Positions 5,803 through 14,660 of a stretch of 14,667 nt of DNA are shown piece after piece. Positions within the stretch are counted from its first letter, which is position 1; each line of letters starts with the position of its first letter. Position numbers and translations under genes: made by a program. Source of the stretch: CAZCBN01 sp964496975 (GTDB lineage Bacteria; Planctomycetota; Phycisphaerae; Phycisphaerales; UBA1924); the NCBI GenBank assembly GCA_964496975.1, contig CAZCBN010000076.1, positions 1 to 14,667 on the forward strand, written 5' to 3'. The notes under the pieces are model-generated. The model did no database searches. It saw only the letters and a program-made list of their open reading frames with translations, and was not told the DNA's origin.

Positions 5803-7341
5803 TCAGCAGGTGGGGCAGTGCTTGTCGAGCCATGACTGAACAAGCGCTTCGCGGTCCTTGGCACCGATGCGGCGGAACAGGTCCCGCGCCTGCGTCCAAA
5901 GTCGGCAAGCCGCGTCCAGATTCCCACGCGCCTGCTCGATCCCGCCGAGGTTGGCGTACTGGTTCGCCATTCCCTCCGGCCGGCCCAGACGCTCGTTGAT
6001 CGCCAGCGACTTCTTGTGGTACGCCTCCGCCGCGTGCAGATTCCCACGCTTCCGCTCGATCAGGCCGAGGTTGCCGTACTGGTTCGCCATCCCCTCCGGC
6101 CGGCCCAGACGCTCGTCGATCGCCAGCGCCTTCTTGTGGTACGTCTCCGCCGCGTCCAGATTCCCACGCGTCCGCTCGATCAGGCCGAGGTTGCCGTAGT
6201 CAGCCGCCATCTCTTCCGTCCTTCCCAGACGCTCCTCGATCGCCAGCGACTTCTTGTGGTACGCCGCCGCCGCGTCCAGATTCCCACGCGTCCGCTCGAT
6301 CAGGCCAAGGTTGCCGAGGCTTACGGCGCGAGCCGCGTCGTCGGTCGCCAACTCCCCGACGCGGCGAAAGTCAGCCGCGGCCGCGTCGAGATGACCACGC
6401 AACATGTGGATGTGCCCGCGCTGGGTCAAGGCGAACAAGTCGTCTTCCGCCAACGCGAGAATCTTCTTCACCGAGGCAAGCGATTTATCGATATCGCCCA
6501 GCGTGTACCACACCGCGGCCCGCTCGCGGTGTCGCTCGACCAACTCGCGGTCGGCCCGCTCGGTCTCGTCATCGATGAACGCGCCCAGCCGCGCGGGATC
6601 GTGGCGCAGTTCCTCGACCACCTCACGCCAGGGCCGGCCGCGGGCCTTTTCCGCCTCGACGTAACGCTGCACGGTCGCCTGCAACTCGGCCTTCTCCCCC
6701 TCCAGCCGGGAGAAGGCGGTTGGGTCTCCGCCGCGCTGCATCGCGGCGATCTGGGCCGTGAGCGACTCGATGGCGGCCGATTGCCGCTGCTGCTCGGTCA
6801 GGATCTGATCTTGCCCGGCGACCAGCACTCGCGTGTTGTCCCGCGTCTCTCGCACGTCGGCCGAGATGGTCGACAGATAGATCTGGATGTCTTTCCCCAG
6901 CGCATCCAGCCGCGCGGCCAGCGCGGCGTCCCGCGTGCGCGTTTCCTCCTGAAGCGTGCGCAGGATCGCGGCCGCGGCGTGCTCGTCCTGCGGCAAGGTC
7001 GCGGGGTCGATGCCCTCGCGCTCCAACGTCTCCTCAATCCGGGCGAGCGCGGTCGAATGGTCCAAAGCACGCGAGTTGATCTCCGCGAGCGTTCGACCGA
7101 GGGCTTCAAACTGCCGACGGACCCGCGACTCATGGGCCTTTCCCTGAACCCAGTCCACCAGCACGCCGGCGCCAAGGGCGACCGCCCACCCGGCCACCAT
7201 GGGTGCACCGTCGCATAAGGCCAGCACGCCAGCGGGTGCCGAGTCGCACTGCGACATCTTCGTGAACAACTTTCCCGCGGCCTCAACGACCCCGGAACTC
7301 CCCGCCTCTTTCATAAGCGACGACAGCAACCCGAGCGGCAT
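5803..7341 (-). CDS. TPR-repeat protein with N-terminal hydrophobic segment and coiled coils, function unknown
   Basis: The 512-residue protein has three visible parts. Residues 35-65 are hydrophobic (around MVAGWAVALGAGVLVDWV) and could insert in or lie on a membrane. Residues 70-235 are charged and helical with long coiled-coil character. From about 274 to 502 the protein is TPR-like, with two degenerate repeats followed by four 40-residue repeats at 343-382, 383-422, 423-462 and 463-502, built on GNLGLIER.RGNLDAA..YHKK. The protein ends KHCPTC. No nucleotide-binding or catalytic motif is visible, so it is probably a scaffold or sensor. ATG at 7341 has a good AAGGAG at 6 nt spacing. The gene converges on fabG with about 30 bp between stops and is transcribed from the gap-side sequence. 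TPR segments of this type also occur in signalling and conflict-system proteins, but nothing here proves such a role. Confidence 0.85.
   Translation of the reverse strand: MPLGLLSSLMKEAGSSGVVEAAGKLFTKMSQCDSAPAGVLALCDGAPMVAGWAVALGAGVLVDWVQGKAHESRVRRQFEALGRTLAEINSRALDHSTALARIEETLEREGIDPATLPQDEHAAAAILRTLQEETRTRDAALAARLDALGKDIQIYLSTISADVRETRDNTRVLVAGQDQILTEQQRQSAAIESLTAQIAAMQRGGDPTAFSRLEGEKAELQATVQRYVEAEKARGRPWREVVEELRHDPARLGAFIDDETERADRELVERHRERAAVWYTLGDIDKSLASVKKILALAEDDLFALTQRGHIHMLRGHLDAAAADFRRVGELATDDAARAVSLGNLGLIERTRGNLDAAAAYHKKSLAIEERLGRTEEMAADYGNLGLIERTRGNLDAAETYHKKALAIDERLGRPEGMANQYGNLGLIERKRGNLHAAEAYHKKSLAINERLGRPEGMANQYANLGGIEQARGNLDAACRLWTQARDLFRRIGAKDREALVQSWLDKHCPTC
5836..6315 (-). 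repeat. Four tandem 120-bp coding repeats in the TPR gene
   Basis: Units at 6196-6315, 6076-6195, 5956-6075 and 5836-5955 are in frame, each encoding one 40-residue TPR. The first three are highly similar at the DNA level, including synonymous positions (for example the shared GCCGAGGTTGCCGTA blocks), which points to recent duplication or gene conversion. The last unit is more diverged. Confidence 0.9.
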
Positions 7342-7381
7342 CCCCTGCTCCTTCCCCAGTCCATTCTCCGGAAGTCCTCCC

Positions 7382-7410
7382 CAGCCGTTTCACTGGGAAT
7401 GTTACGGCTG
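7382..7410. repeat. Inverted repeat in the leader of the TPR gene
   Basis: CAGCCGT at 7382-7388 and ACGGCTG at 7404-7410 form perfect 7-bp arms around a 15-base centre. On the minus strand the repeat lies about 40 nt upstream of the TPR start, and its centre contains TAACAT, a possible -10 box. It could be an operator or a leader hairpin. It directly abuts the artefactual C tract, so its upstream context is unknown. Confidence 0.4.
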
Positions 7411-7501
7411 CCCCCCCCCCCCCCCCCACCCCCCCCCCCCCCCCCCCCCCCCCCCCACCACCCACCCCCCCCCCCCCCCCGCCCCCCCCCCNNNNNNNNN
7501 N
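7411..7501. other. Homopolymer C tract and assembly gap
   Basis: Positions 7411-7491 are almost entirely C, with a few A and one G, and run straight into ten Ns (7492-7501). On the opposite strand this is poly-G, the usual no-signal artefact of two-colour sequencing, extended during assembly or gap filling. The sequence should not be treated as biological. The distance between the flanking genes is unknown. Confidence 0.85.
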
Positions 7502-7908
7502 ACCCCCACTGCTTTGCGCACCGTCATCGTCTCGCCCAGCGCCAGCCAGCCCAGCACCGCGCCGATGGCCGGGGCCAGCGCGAAGGCCACCGGCTTCACG
7601 CGGCTCACCTCGCCGAAACTCAGGGCGAGGTAGAAGCACGCCATGCCGCCGGCGCCGGCGATCAGGCCGCTGCCCAGCGCGAGCTTGCCGAGCGTGCCCG
7701 TGCCGGCCGATGTCCAGTTGGCCGGCTCGAGCTTCGCCGCGCGCGTGCCCCACCACCACACGGCCCAGAGCACCGGCAGCGCCACCGTGCTGCGCAGCGC
7801 GATCGCCGCGAGCGGGCCCACCTTGCCCGTGTGCAGCACGGCCTTGGTGAACACCTCGCCCACGCCCCAGCACACGCCGGCCAGCACCGCGAAGATCATC
7901 GCCTTCAT
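7502..7908 (-). CDS. EamA/DMT-family transporter, C-terminus lost in the gap
   Basis: About 135 residues are readable from ATG 7908 to the gap. Hydrophobic segments lie at roughly 3-22, 33-53, 75-97 and 104-124, with family features such as GVCWGVGEVFTK in the first helix, ACFYLALSFGEVSRVKPV and LGWLALGETMTVRKAVG near the end. This matches the single-domain (about 140-residue, four-helix) EamA proteins of the drug/metabolite transporter superfamily, in the inner membrane. These are thought to work as dimers, and the substrate cannot be predicted. Roughly the last 10-20 residues should lie in the gap. A two-domain form truncated here is the alternative. The ATG at 7908 has AAAGG at about 7 nt. 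The gene follows the acetyltransferase on the same strand by 62 nt. Confidence 0.82.
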
Positions 7909-7970
7909 TGCATCGCCTTTCGATCGGGAACCGTGCGCCGCGACGAAGATATCACGGGGGGCGCCGGGCC

Positions 7971-9185
7971 CTAAAACCGCTCGGTCATCGTCGGCATGGA
8001 CCATGCGAAGAGGGCCGACGCGGTCGCGAGCGAGGGCTCATCGCCGCTGAGGAGGCCGGCGCCGGCGAGTTCCCAGGCGGTGGCGTAGCCGGTGAAGAGC
8101 GGCGCGAGCGTGCGCACATCGAGCGCGAGTCGGCCGTCGCCGCCGGGTTCGATCTCGCCGAGGCCGTCGCGGACCTTGAGCACCCAGCGGCCCTGGTTGG
8201 CGGGGATGAGCGGGTCGCGCACGTCGAGGTGCAGTTCGCCGGTGAGGCCGGGGAGATAGCCGCGGCCGGCGAGGGCGCGGTGCACGCACAGCACGCGGAG
8301 CATCCACCGCTCCTGCACGCGGGTGAAGTGGCGCCGGTCGTCGAGCGCGAGGAAGAACGGGGAGTTCGCGGGAAGGGCGGTGTGGATCTCGCCGACGACG
8401 GACGAGTAGCCGCGGAGGAAGCCGAGCAGGCGTCGCAGGCCGTGCGGCGTGGACCAGGCGGCGTCGTCGAGCGTGAGCACGTTGCCCGAGGCGGTGCCGA
8501 CGGCGTTGTCCATGGGCGACCACGGGCCGAGGCGGACGAAGGCGAAGGCCTCGGCGTCGCCGCGGTCTGTGAGCGCGATGAAGCCGGTGCTGGTCTCGCC
8601 GCGCGGGCGGAAGACGCGGTCCCACAGATAGTCGCCGCGGTCCGGGTGGCCGTGGCGGGCGCGTGCGTAGGTCGAGTAGCAGGCGCGGAGGAGCGGCGTG
8701 TCGTCGCGCTCGCGGACCTCGCGCCATCCGGCGCCGGGGTCGCCCTTCGGCAGCAGGCCGCAGGGCACGCGCGAGTGGTCGCACAGGCCGGCGCACTCGT
8801 ATCCGACACCGCGGTAGAGCGGGTGCAGGGCGGAGTAGAGCGTGCTGAGGGCGAAGCCCGCGGCGTGCATCTCGCGCAGGCATTCGACCATCATGCGCGT
8901 GGCGAGGCCCCGGCCGCGGGCCTCGGGCGCGGTGGCGACGCCGGCGACGCCGACCATGGGCACCGAGCGGCCGCCGAAGAACTGGGCCATGGGGATGAGG
9001 AGAAGGCACGCGTCCGGCGCGTCGACGCCGGGGCGACGCATGACGCGGACGTTGTGCGTGCCGGCGTTGGTGAGCCAGTGCTGGATCTTCTCGATCGGCG
9101 TGCCGAAGGCGAGGGAGGGGAGGCGCGCGACCTCCGGCGGAATGTGTGGGTGGGGCCAGGTCTGGTAGAGCGCGTCGCTTGGCAT
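7971..9185 (-). CDS. Eis-like GNAT N-acetyltransferase
   Basis: The 404-residue protein has the length and layout of the Eis family: an N-terminal GNAT domain, a second degenerate GNAT domain and a C-terminal SCP2-like domain. The acetyl-CoA-binding motif is VATAPEARGRGLATRMM (about 83-99). HPLYRGVGYE (121-130) places Tyr124 where Eis uses a tyrosine as general acid. The protein ends in Phe (TERF), as does Mycobacterium Eis, whose C-terminal carboxylate is part of the active site. Family members form hexamers and acetylate aminoglycosides or other amines, but the substrate here is unknown. I chose ATG 9185, which begins MPSDALYQTW, because the open frame upstream to 9434 is Arg/Gly-rich and unlike the family. 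A weak GGTGG lies about 5 nt before it. The gene is divergent from the zinc-ribbon/HEAT gene. Confidence 0.85.
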   Translation of the reverse strand: MPSDALYQTWPHPHIPPEVARLPSLAFGTPIEKIQHWLTNAGTHNVRVMRRPGVDAPDACLLLIPMAQFFGGRSVPMVGVAGVATAPEARGRGLATRMMVECLREMHAAGFALSTLYSALHPLYRGVGYECAGLCDHSRVPCGLLPKGDPGAGWREVRERDDTPLLRACYSTYARARHGHPDRGDYLWDRVFRPRGETSTGFIALTDRGDAEAFAFVRLGPWSPMDNAVGTASGNVLTLDDAAWSTPHGLRRLLGFLRGYSSVVGEIHTALPANSPFFLALDDRRHFTRVQERWMLRVLCVHRALAGRGYLPGLTGELHLDVRDPLIPANQGRWVLKVRDGLGEIEPGGDGRLALDVRTLAPLFTGYATAWELAGAGLLSGDEPSLATASALFAWSMPTMTERF

Positions 9186-9464
9186 GGAACCACCGGGGTG
9201 ATGGGGCACGCCATCAGCATCCGCGATTCGTCCTGGGCGTGCAACGCGGCTCCGCGGCTCGGCGCCGCGGCCGCCGCGGGCGTGTGGGCGGCGCGTCGCA
9301 TGCGGGCCGATCCCGCGCTCGAATGACCCGAGCGCCCGCCCGCGCACGCCGGCTTCGCAAACACACCACATGAATCGGGCAGTCCGCCGGAACGCGCGGG
9401 CCGGGCATTGCCGCACCCTCGTTGTCAAACGCATGGGTCGTTAGACTTCTCGTGGGAGAGCACC

Positions 9465-11552
9465 ATGGCCTTGATGCTGTACGTCGTTGCGGGCGGCTGC
9501 ACGCTTCTTTGGGCGATTCTCGCCGGGCGGGCGCTGTTCGCGGATCGCAGCCGCCGCGGGGGCACGCGTCTTCGCCGCTGCCCGCGGTGCTTTTACGACC
9601 TCGCCGACGCGGCGCCGGGCCCGTGCCCCGAGTGCGGCCGGCAGATCACGCCGACGACCAACCTGCACCGCACGCGGCGGCACTGGTGGCGCTTCGCCGC
9701 CGCGGGCCTGCTGCTGCTGCCGGCGGCGTCGCTCGCCGGCATCGCCCGCGTGCGGCAGACCGGCGGCTGGGCCGACCTGCCCGCATGGCTGACGACGCGC
9801 CTCATCGCGCTGGACGAGCAAGCCATCCTCGACGACACGGGCAAACGAGCCCGCGCAGACACGATCCATCCCAAGGATCTCGAACGCGCCGTCGTCTTCG
9901 CGGCGCAGCGGCTGGGCGACGCGGACGCGAACCGGCGGAAGTGGTCACTTCGGCTTCTGCGCAACGTCGCGTTCCGCGACAGGGCTTGGGCAAGCGCGGT
10001 GCGTCCCCTCCTTGGCCCATACCTGCGAGAGATCCGGCCCGATGTCGTCGTCCCCGCGCTGCTCGCCGCGGCGGGCGACAACACGCTCACCGAGGGTGTC
10101 TACGACCTCTTCGGCGCGCTCTGTTGCGAAGACGAGCGCGTTCTGTTTGCCCTCCTCGCCGCGTTGAACGACCCCGACACATCCGCCGTCGGGGCCGCGA
10201 CGTTCGGGCTCGCCTGGCTCAGCGAACCGATCGGCGGCCAAAGGCGGCCCGCGCTGCCGGAGGAATCGCTCGGTTTGAATCTGGACACGCCATCGGACGG
10301 CCTGCTCGAGTTTGCCGCCGAGGTGACAACCCGTGCAGCCGACCGGGACGCGTTGCTCGCATGGCTTCGGGAGTCGGTCCTGACGCGTGACCGAACCCAG
10401 CGGGATGTCTTTTTGATGCCCGGCGTTCCGCGTCCTCGGGCGGGACCTCCCCCGGACGAGGCGCTCCGTCCGATGCTCTCGCTTTGGCTCTGGCTCGCGA
10501 TGGAGCCGGGCGACCCTGAGGCGCGGGGGGCGGTCTTCGAGTTCGCTCAGAGCGGACTGTCGGTGCAGCGACGCGAAGTCGGTCGCCTGCTCCTTGGACG
10601 TGAGTGGGACGCGGAGGTGGAGAACGCGTACCGCACCCTGGTGGCGGACGAAGTCCAGCATGTCCGCCAAGGGACCATCGAAGCGCTCAGATCGTTCGGT
10701 CGATCCGCGAAGCCGCTCGTACCGGATCTGCTTGCCTTGGCTCGCTCCGATTCCGGCGGATGCCCCGCGAGCACCTTCACCGCCATCGGCGGCGAGCCGC
10801 GGGAGCTCTTGGACGCCACGCTGTCCAAGCTCGAACGCCTCTGGCCCGATCGGGAGCGCCGCGTGGTTCCCGGCAATTCTGGCAATCTGCAAGGCAACCA
10901 ACACCCGGTCTGGATCCTTCAAGATCTCGCCAACATCGCGGAGCTCGGCATCGTCGATCCGGACGCGGCGGCCTTGGTTGAGAAGTGGATGACCTTCCGC
11001 TCGCCTCCATCAGTGCCACTCCCGCCGCCCCTTGCTCGCTTGGGCATCACAAACGACACCGTCGCCATGAGCGCCGCACGCGCATCCGCAAGGCTCGGCG
11101 GCGACAAGGCCAAAGCGACGCGGCTGGTGCTCGACCTTCAGCCTCGCTTCGAGCTTCGCCCTGTCGGGCTTTCCGTCCAGTTGACCATGATGGACATGAT
11201 CGCCAGCGACACCGCCGACCACGCCCAAGTCCTCACCTACCTCCGCGGCCCACCGCCCGAGCCCTTGCCGGTGGACCCGAACCAGGCCGCGGTCAACGAG
11301 GCCCTCGGCGATCAGGCCGGCGATCCGAGCGCTCCGCCGCCCACCGAGGCCCAGCGTCGAGCCCAGCAGCTGGCCGGCTTCTTCAACGCCGCCCTCTTCC
11401 AGTCCGTGTTCGACAGGCCCCACATGCAGCCCTACGCCGAGCTTGCCCGCGAGTGCCTGAAGTCTGACGATGCCGCGCTCGTCGACGCGGCGCAGCAAGC
11501 GCTGCAACGGCTCGAGCCTCGCCCCGGCTCGGCCGCCGCCGCCCCGAAGTAG
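9465..11552 (+). CDS. Zinc-ribbon membrane protein with HEAT-like repeats, function unknown
   Basis: The 695-residue protein opens with a hydrophobic segment (about 2-24). A short zinc ribbon with CPRC (C39, C42) and CPEC (C54, C57) follows, then a second hydrophobic segment (about 76-94) and a long helical region. That region contains repeated helix pairs such as VVPALLAAAGDNTLTEGVYD, LFALLAALNDPD and VRQGTIEALRSFGRSAKP, typical of HEAT/armadillo-like repeats used for protein binding. The CPRC...CPECG ribbon beside transmembrane helices is a common arrangement in planctomycete proteins of unknown role. I chose ATG 9465, with GGGAG at about 6 nt. An earlier in-frame ATG (9408) adds 19 unconvincing residues and has no ribosome-binding site. 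The C-terminal part carries a Pro/Ala-rich loop (PPPEPLPVDPNQ, then PSAPPPTEAQ). No catalytic motif is visible. Confidence 0.85.
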   Translation: MALMLYVVAGGCTLLWAILAGRALFADRSRRGGTRLRRCPRCFYDLADAAPGPCPECGRQITPTTNLHRTRRHWWRFAAAGLLLLPAASLAGIARVRQTGGWADLPAWLTTRLIALDEQAILDDTGKRARADTIHPKDLERAVVFAAQRLGDADANRRKWSLRLLRNVAFRDRAWASAVRPLLGPYLREIRPDVVVPALLAAAGDNTLTEGVYDLFGALCCEDERVLFALLAALNDPDTSAVGAATFGLAWLSEPIGGQRRPALPEESLGLNLDTPSDGLLEFAAEVTTRAADRDALLAWLRESVLTRDRTQRDVFLMPGVPRPRAGPPPDEALRPMLSLWLWLAMEPGDPEARGAVFEFAQSGLSVQRREVGRLLLGREWDAEVENAYRTLVADEVQHVRQGTIEALRSFGRSAKPLVPDLLALARSDSGGCPASTFTAIGGEPRELLDATLSKLERLWPDRERRVVPGNSGNLQGNQHPVWILQDLANIAELGIVDPDAAALVEKWMTFRSPPSVPLPPPLARLGITNDTVAMSAARASARLGGDKAKATRLVLDLQPRFELRPVGLSVQLTMMDMIASDTADHAQVLTYLRGPPPEPLPVDPNQAAVNEALGDQAGDPSAPPPTEAQRRAQQLAGFFNAALFQSVFDRPHMQPYAELARECLKSDDAALVDAAQQALQRLEPRPGSAAAAPK

Positions 11553-11612
11553 CGCCGCCGCCCCGCGCGGCCGCCACGCATCGGCCACCGTGGCAGGATG
11601 AAGCCGCCAATC

Positions 11613-11640
11613 GCCGCGGGGCCCGTCGAGGCCCCGCGGC
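11613..11640. terminator. Strong hairpin between convergent genes
   Basis: GCCGCGGGGCC (11613-11623) and GGCCCCGCGGC (11630-11640) form a perfect 11-bp stem around CGTCGA. It lies 5 nt past the carbonic anhydrase stop and 60 nt past the stop of the HEAT-repeat gene, so it could end or protect both transcripts. No T tract follows on either strand, so it is not a classical intrinsic terminator. Confidence 0.5.
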
Positions 11641-11645
11641 CGCGC

Positions 11646-12263
11646 TCACTTCTTCCGCGGCGTCGTGCCCGTTTCCGCCGCGGGGTTCACGTGCGGCCGG
11701 CGCAGCTCGCCGCTCTCCACCTCGTACACGTACCCGTGGATCTTCACGCCCGCGGGGATCAGCGGGTGGTTCCGCAGCAGCGCGACCTGCCGCTCCACCG
11801 ACGCGTCCACGTCGGTGAACGTCTTGATCCACGCCGCACGCTGCGCCGCCGGCACGTCGAGCTGCGGCAGCGCCGGGTCAAGCTGCAGCGTCGCGAGGCT
11901 CACCCCGCGCGAGGCCAGGTTCTTGTCAAACCCCGCCGCGAGCTCCTCCCCCGTGTACAGCAGCATGCCGCAGTCGGTGTGCTGCACGACGATGATCTCG
12001 ACCGTCTGGAAGAAGTGCGTCGTCAGCGCCGCCGATCGGATCGCGTCGTCCGTCACGATCCCCCCCGCGTTGCGGAACACGTGCGCATCCCCCAGCTCCA
12101 GCCCCAGCGCGTCCTCGATCGCCACCCGCTCGTCCATGCACGTCAGCACGAACAGCTTGCGGTTGTTGGGGATCCCCCGCCGCCGGCGGAACGCCCAGTC
12201 CTCGCGCAGCTTCACCCGCTCGTCCACCGACACGTGCACCGGCTCGTTCTGATGCTCTGCCAT
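11646..12263 (-). CDS. Beta-class carbonic anhydrase
   Basis: The 205-residue enzyme interconverts CO2 and bicarbonate. It shows the beta-class zinc site: C42 with the D44-R46 dyad in TCMDER (41-46), and H95 and C98 in QHTDCG (94-99). The FRNAGGIVTDDAIRS segment (63-77) is also characteristic. The short length and the CMDER and HTDCGM forms resemble the small Cab-type subclade rather than the larger plant-type enzymes. No signal peptide is present, so it should be cytosolic. The C-terminus (ETGTTPRKK) is basic and disordered. ATG 12263 has AAGGG at about 7 nt. A strong terminator about 75 nt upstream isolates it from atpD, so it must have its own promoter in between, although none is obvious. 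Confidence 0.93.
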   Translation of the reverse strand: MAEHQNEPVHVSVDERVKLREDWAFRRRRGIPNNRKLFVLTCMDERVAIEDALGLELGDAHVFRNAGGIVTDDAIRSAALTTHFFQTVEIIVVQHTDCGMLLYTGEELAAGFDKNLASRGVSLATLQLDPALPQLDVPAAQRAAWIKTFTDVDASVERQVALLRNHPLIPAGVKIHGYVYEVESGELRRPHVNPAAETGTTPRKK

Positions 12264-12336
12264 GACAACACCCTTGCTCCGGGCCGGTGGTCACCCCCGC
12301 TGATCGAACCCGGCCCGGGCCGCCGATCGAGCGCAG

Positions 12337-12365
12337 AAAAAAAGCCGGCCCAATGGGACCGGCTT
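12337..12365 (-). terminator. Rho-independent terminator downstream of atpD
   Basis: On the minus strand AAGCCGGTCC and GGGCCGGCTT form a 10-bp stem (one G-T pair) around a CATT loop, followed by an uninterrupted run of seven or more T. It lies about 190 nt past the atpD stop and 74 nt before the carbonic anhydrase start, so it should end the atpD transcript. The stretch 12366-12554 before it holds no gene I can support. Confidence 0.82.
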
Positions 12366-12554
12366 CAACGCTCGCACCGCGGTTCCCGCGTGTGTCACCC
12401 GACGAAACGCCGGATCACCGCAAGACCAATGGCACGCCCGCTGCGCCGGCCCACACGGGCCCGGCCACAACAACAACACGGGCATGACATCGTCGCACAA
12501 CTCATCGACATCGATCCTTGCGCCCCGACCCCCGAAGGCAAGCCCGCGAACGCC

Positions 12555-14003
<1,449 letters not shown>

Positions 14004-14023
14004 GCGAGAACTCCCCTCACCGC

Positions 14024-14069
14024 CCAAGGGCGGGTGTCGCCGAAGAAACCCCCGCCGCCTCCGGCGGGG
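14024..14069 (-). promoter_or_regulatory. Structured leader of atpD (two hairpins)
   Basis: On the minus strand CCCCGCCG and CGGCGGGG (14069-14062 and 14057-14050) form an 8-bp stem with a GAGG loop, followed by GTTTCTTC, a weak terminator-like tail. About 12 nt further on, CCGCCC TT GGGCGG (14037-14024) forms a 6-bp stem close to the GGGGAG ribosome-binding site. The pair could act as an attenuator or adjust translation of atpD. An alternative is that the first hairpin ends an upstream transcript. Confidence 0.4.
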
Positions 14070-14166
14070 CTGCAAGGTTAGGGCCAACCACCGCCACCGG
14101 CCACCGAGACCACCGCCCCCACCGCCAAGCCGCCGCTCCCGCCGCCCGCCCCCCAAAGAGCCACCC

Positions 14167-14200
14167 CAAAAAACAAACGACCGAGCCCGAAGGCTCGGTC
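14167..14200 (-). terminator. Rho-independent terminator beside the second gap
   Basis: On the minus strand GACCGAGCC and GGCTCGGTC (14200-14192 and 14187-14179) form a perfect 9-bp stem with a TTCG tetraloop, followed by GTTTGTTTTTT. This is a textbook intrinsic terminator for a minus-strand transcript coming from the rpmH side. The assembly gap starts at the base of the stem. It means atpD needs its own promoter within 14004-14166. Confidence 0.8.
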
Positions 14201-14210
14201 NNNNNNNNNN
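14201..14210. other. Assembly gap (ten Ns)
   Basis: Ten Ns separate the terminator stem from the sequence downstream of rpmH. The true gap length is unknown. The usual rpmH neighbours (rnpA, yidC) are not seen in the 76 readable bases between rpmH and the gap. Confidence 0.95.
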
Positions 14211-14286
14211 GTCACCCAAAAATCCGTCGCGCCGCGTCGCCCCGGGCCGCGGCCCACGCCGCCGCCCTCCCAGCCACAACGCCGGT

Positions 14287-14427
14287 TTACACCGACGTCA
14301 GCTTCCGCCCGATGCGCCGCCGAGCGTTCAGGATCTTCCGGCCGCTCTTCGTCGCCATCCGCGCCCGGAAGCCGCTCTTGCGGATCTTCACCAGCTTGCT
14401 CAGCCGCTTGTTGTAGTGCGTCGACAT
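14287..14427 (-). CDS. rpmH: 50S ribosomal protein L34
   Basis: The 46-residue, strongly basic protein contains the L34 signature: SGFRARMATKSGRKILNARR, then RIGRKLTSV at the end. It binds 23S rRNA in the large ribosomal subunit. The N-terminus (MSTHYNKRLSKLVKIRK) departs from the common MKRTFQPS form, with the TxQPS element missing. I chose ATG 14427 because it gives the family length and has GAGGGA at about 7 nt. An open frame extending to 14478 adds 17 residues that do not resemble L34. The upstream 240 bp to the window end contain no supported gene on this strand. Confidence 0.93.
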   Translation of the reverse strand: MSTHYNKRLSKLVKIRKSGFRARMATKSGRKILNARRRIGRKLTSV

Positions 14428-14632
14428 CGCATCATCCCTCATCAGCCGCGGGGACCGCCCCACCACCGCCGGCTTCACATCGCGAGCCGGCCACCGTCCC
14501 CGCCGAACCCACCCGGTCGGGCCTCAACACTAGCCCCGCCACCCGTCCGCGACCACCCCCCACCGCCGCCCGTCCCCACCCGGGCTCCCGCCCGCCCACG
14601 CTCCCGCACCCCCCCTTCTTGAAACTCCGCGC

Positions 14633-14660
14633 TTGTATCCCGCGAATCGCACGGTACTGT
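14633..14660 (+). promoter_or_regulatory. Weak promoter candidate at the window end
   Basis: TTGTAT (14633-14638) and TACTGT (14655-14660) are spaced by 16 nt and would drive plus-strand transcription out of the window, divergent from rpmH. TTGAAA at 14619-14624 is a second -35-like sequence. The region is C-rich, and no start codon for a target gene is visible before the edge. Confidence 0.22.

Noticed and set aside
9199..9326. Possible small plus-strand ORF beginning MGHAISIRDSS in the gap between the Eis-like and HEAT genes
   Set aside because: No ribosome-binding site, Ala/Arg-rich composition, and it continues a shadow frame of the acetyltransferase gene. The divergent 279-bp gap is better read as promoter space.
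9186..9434. N-terminal extension of the Eis-like protein to 9434
   Set aside because: The added 83 residues are Arg/Gly-rich and unlike Eis, and they occupy the divergent promoter region.
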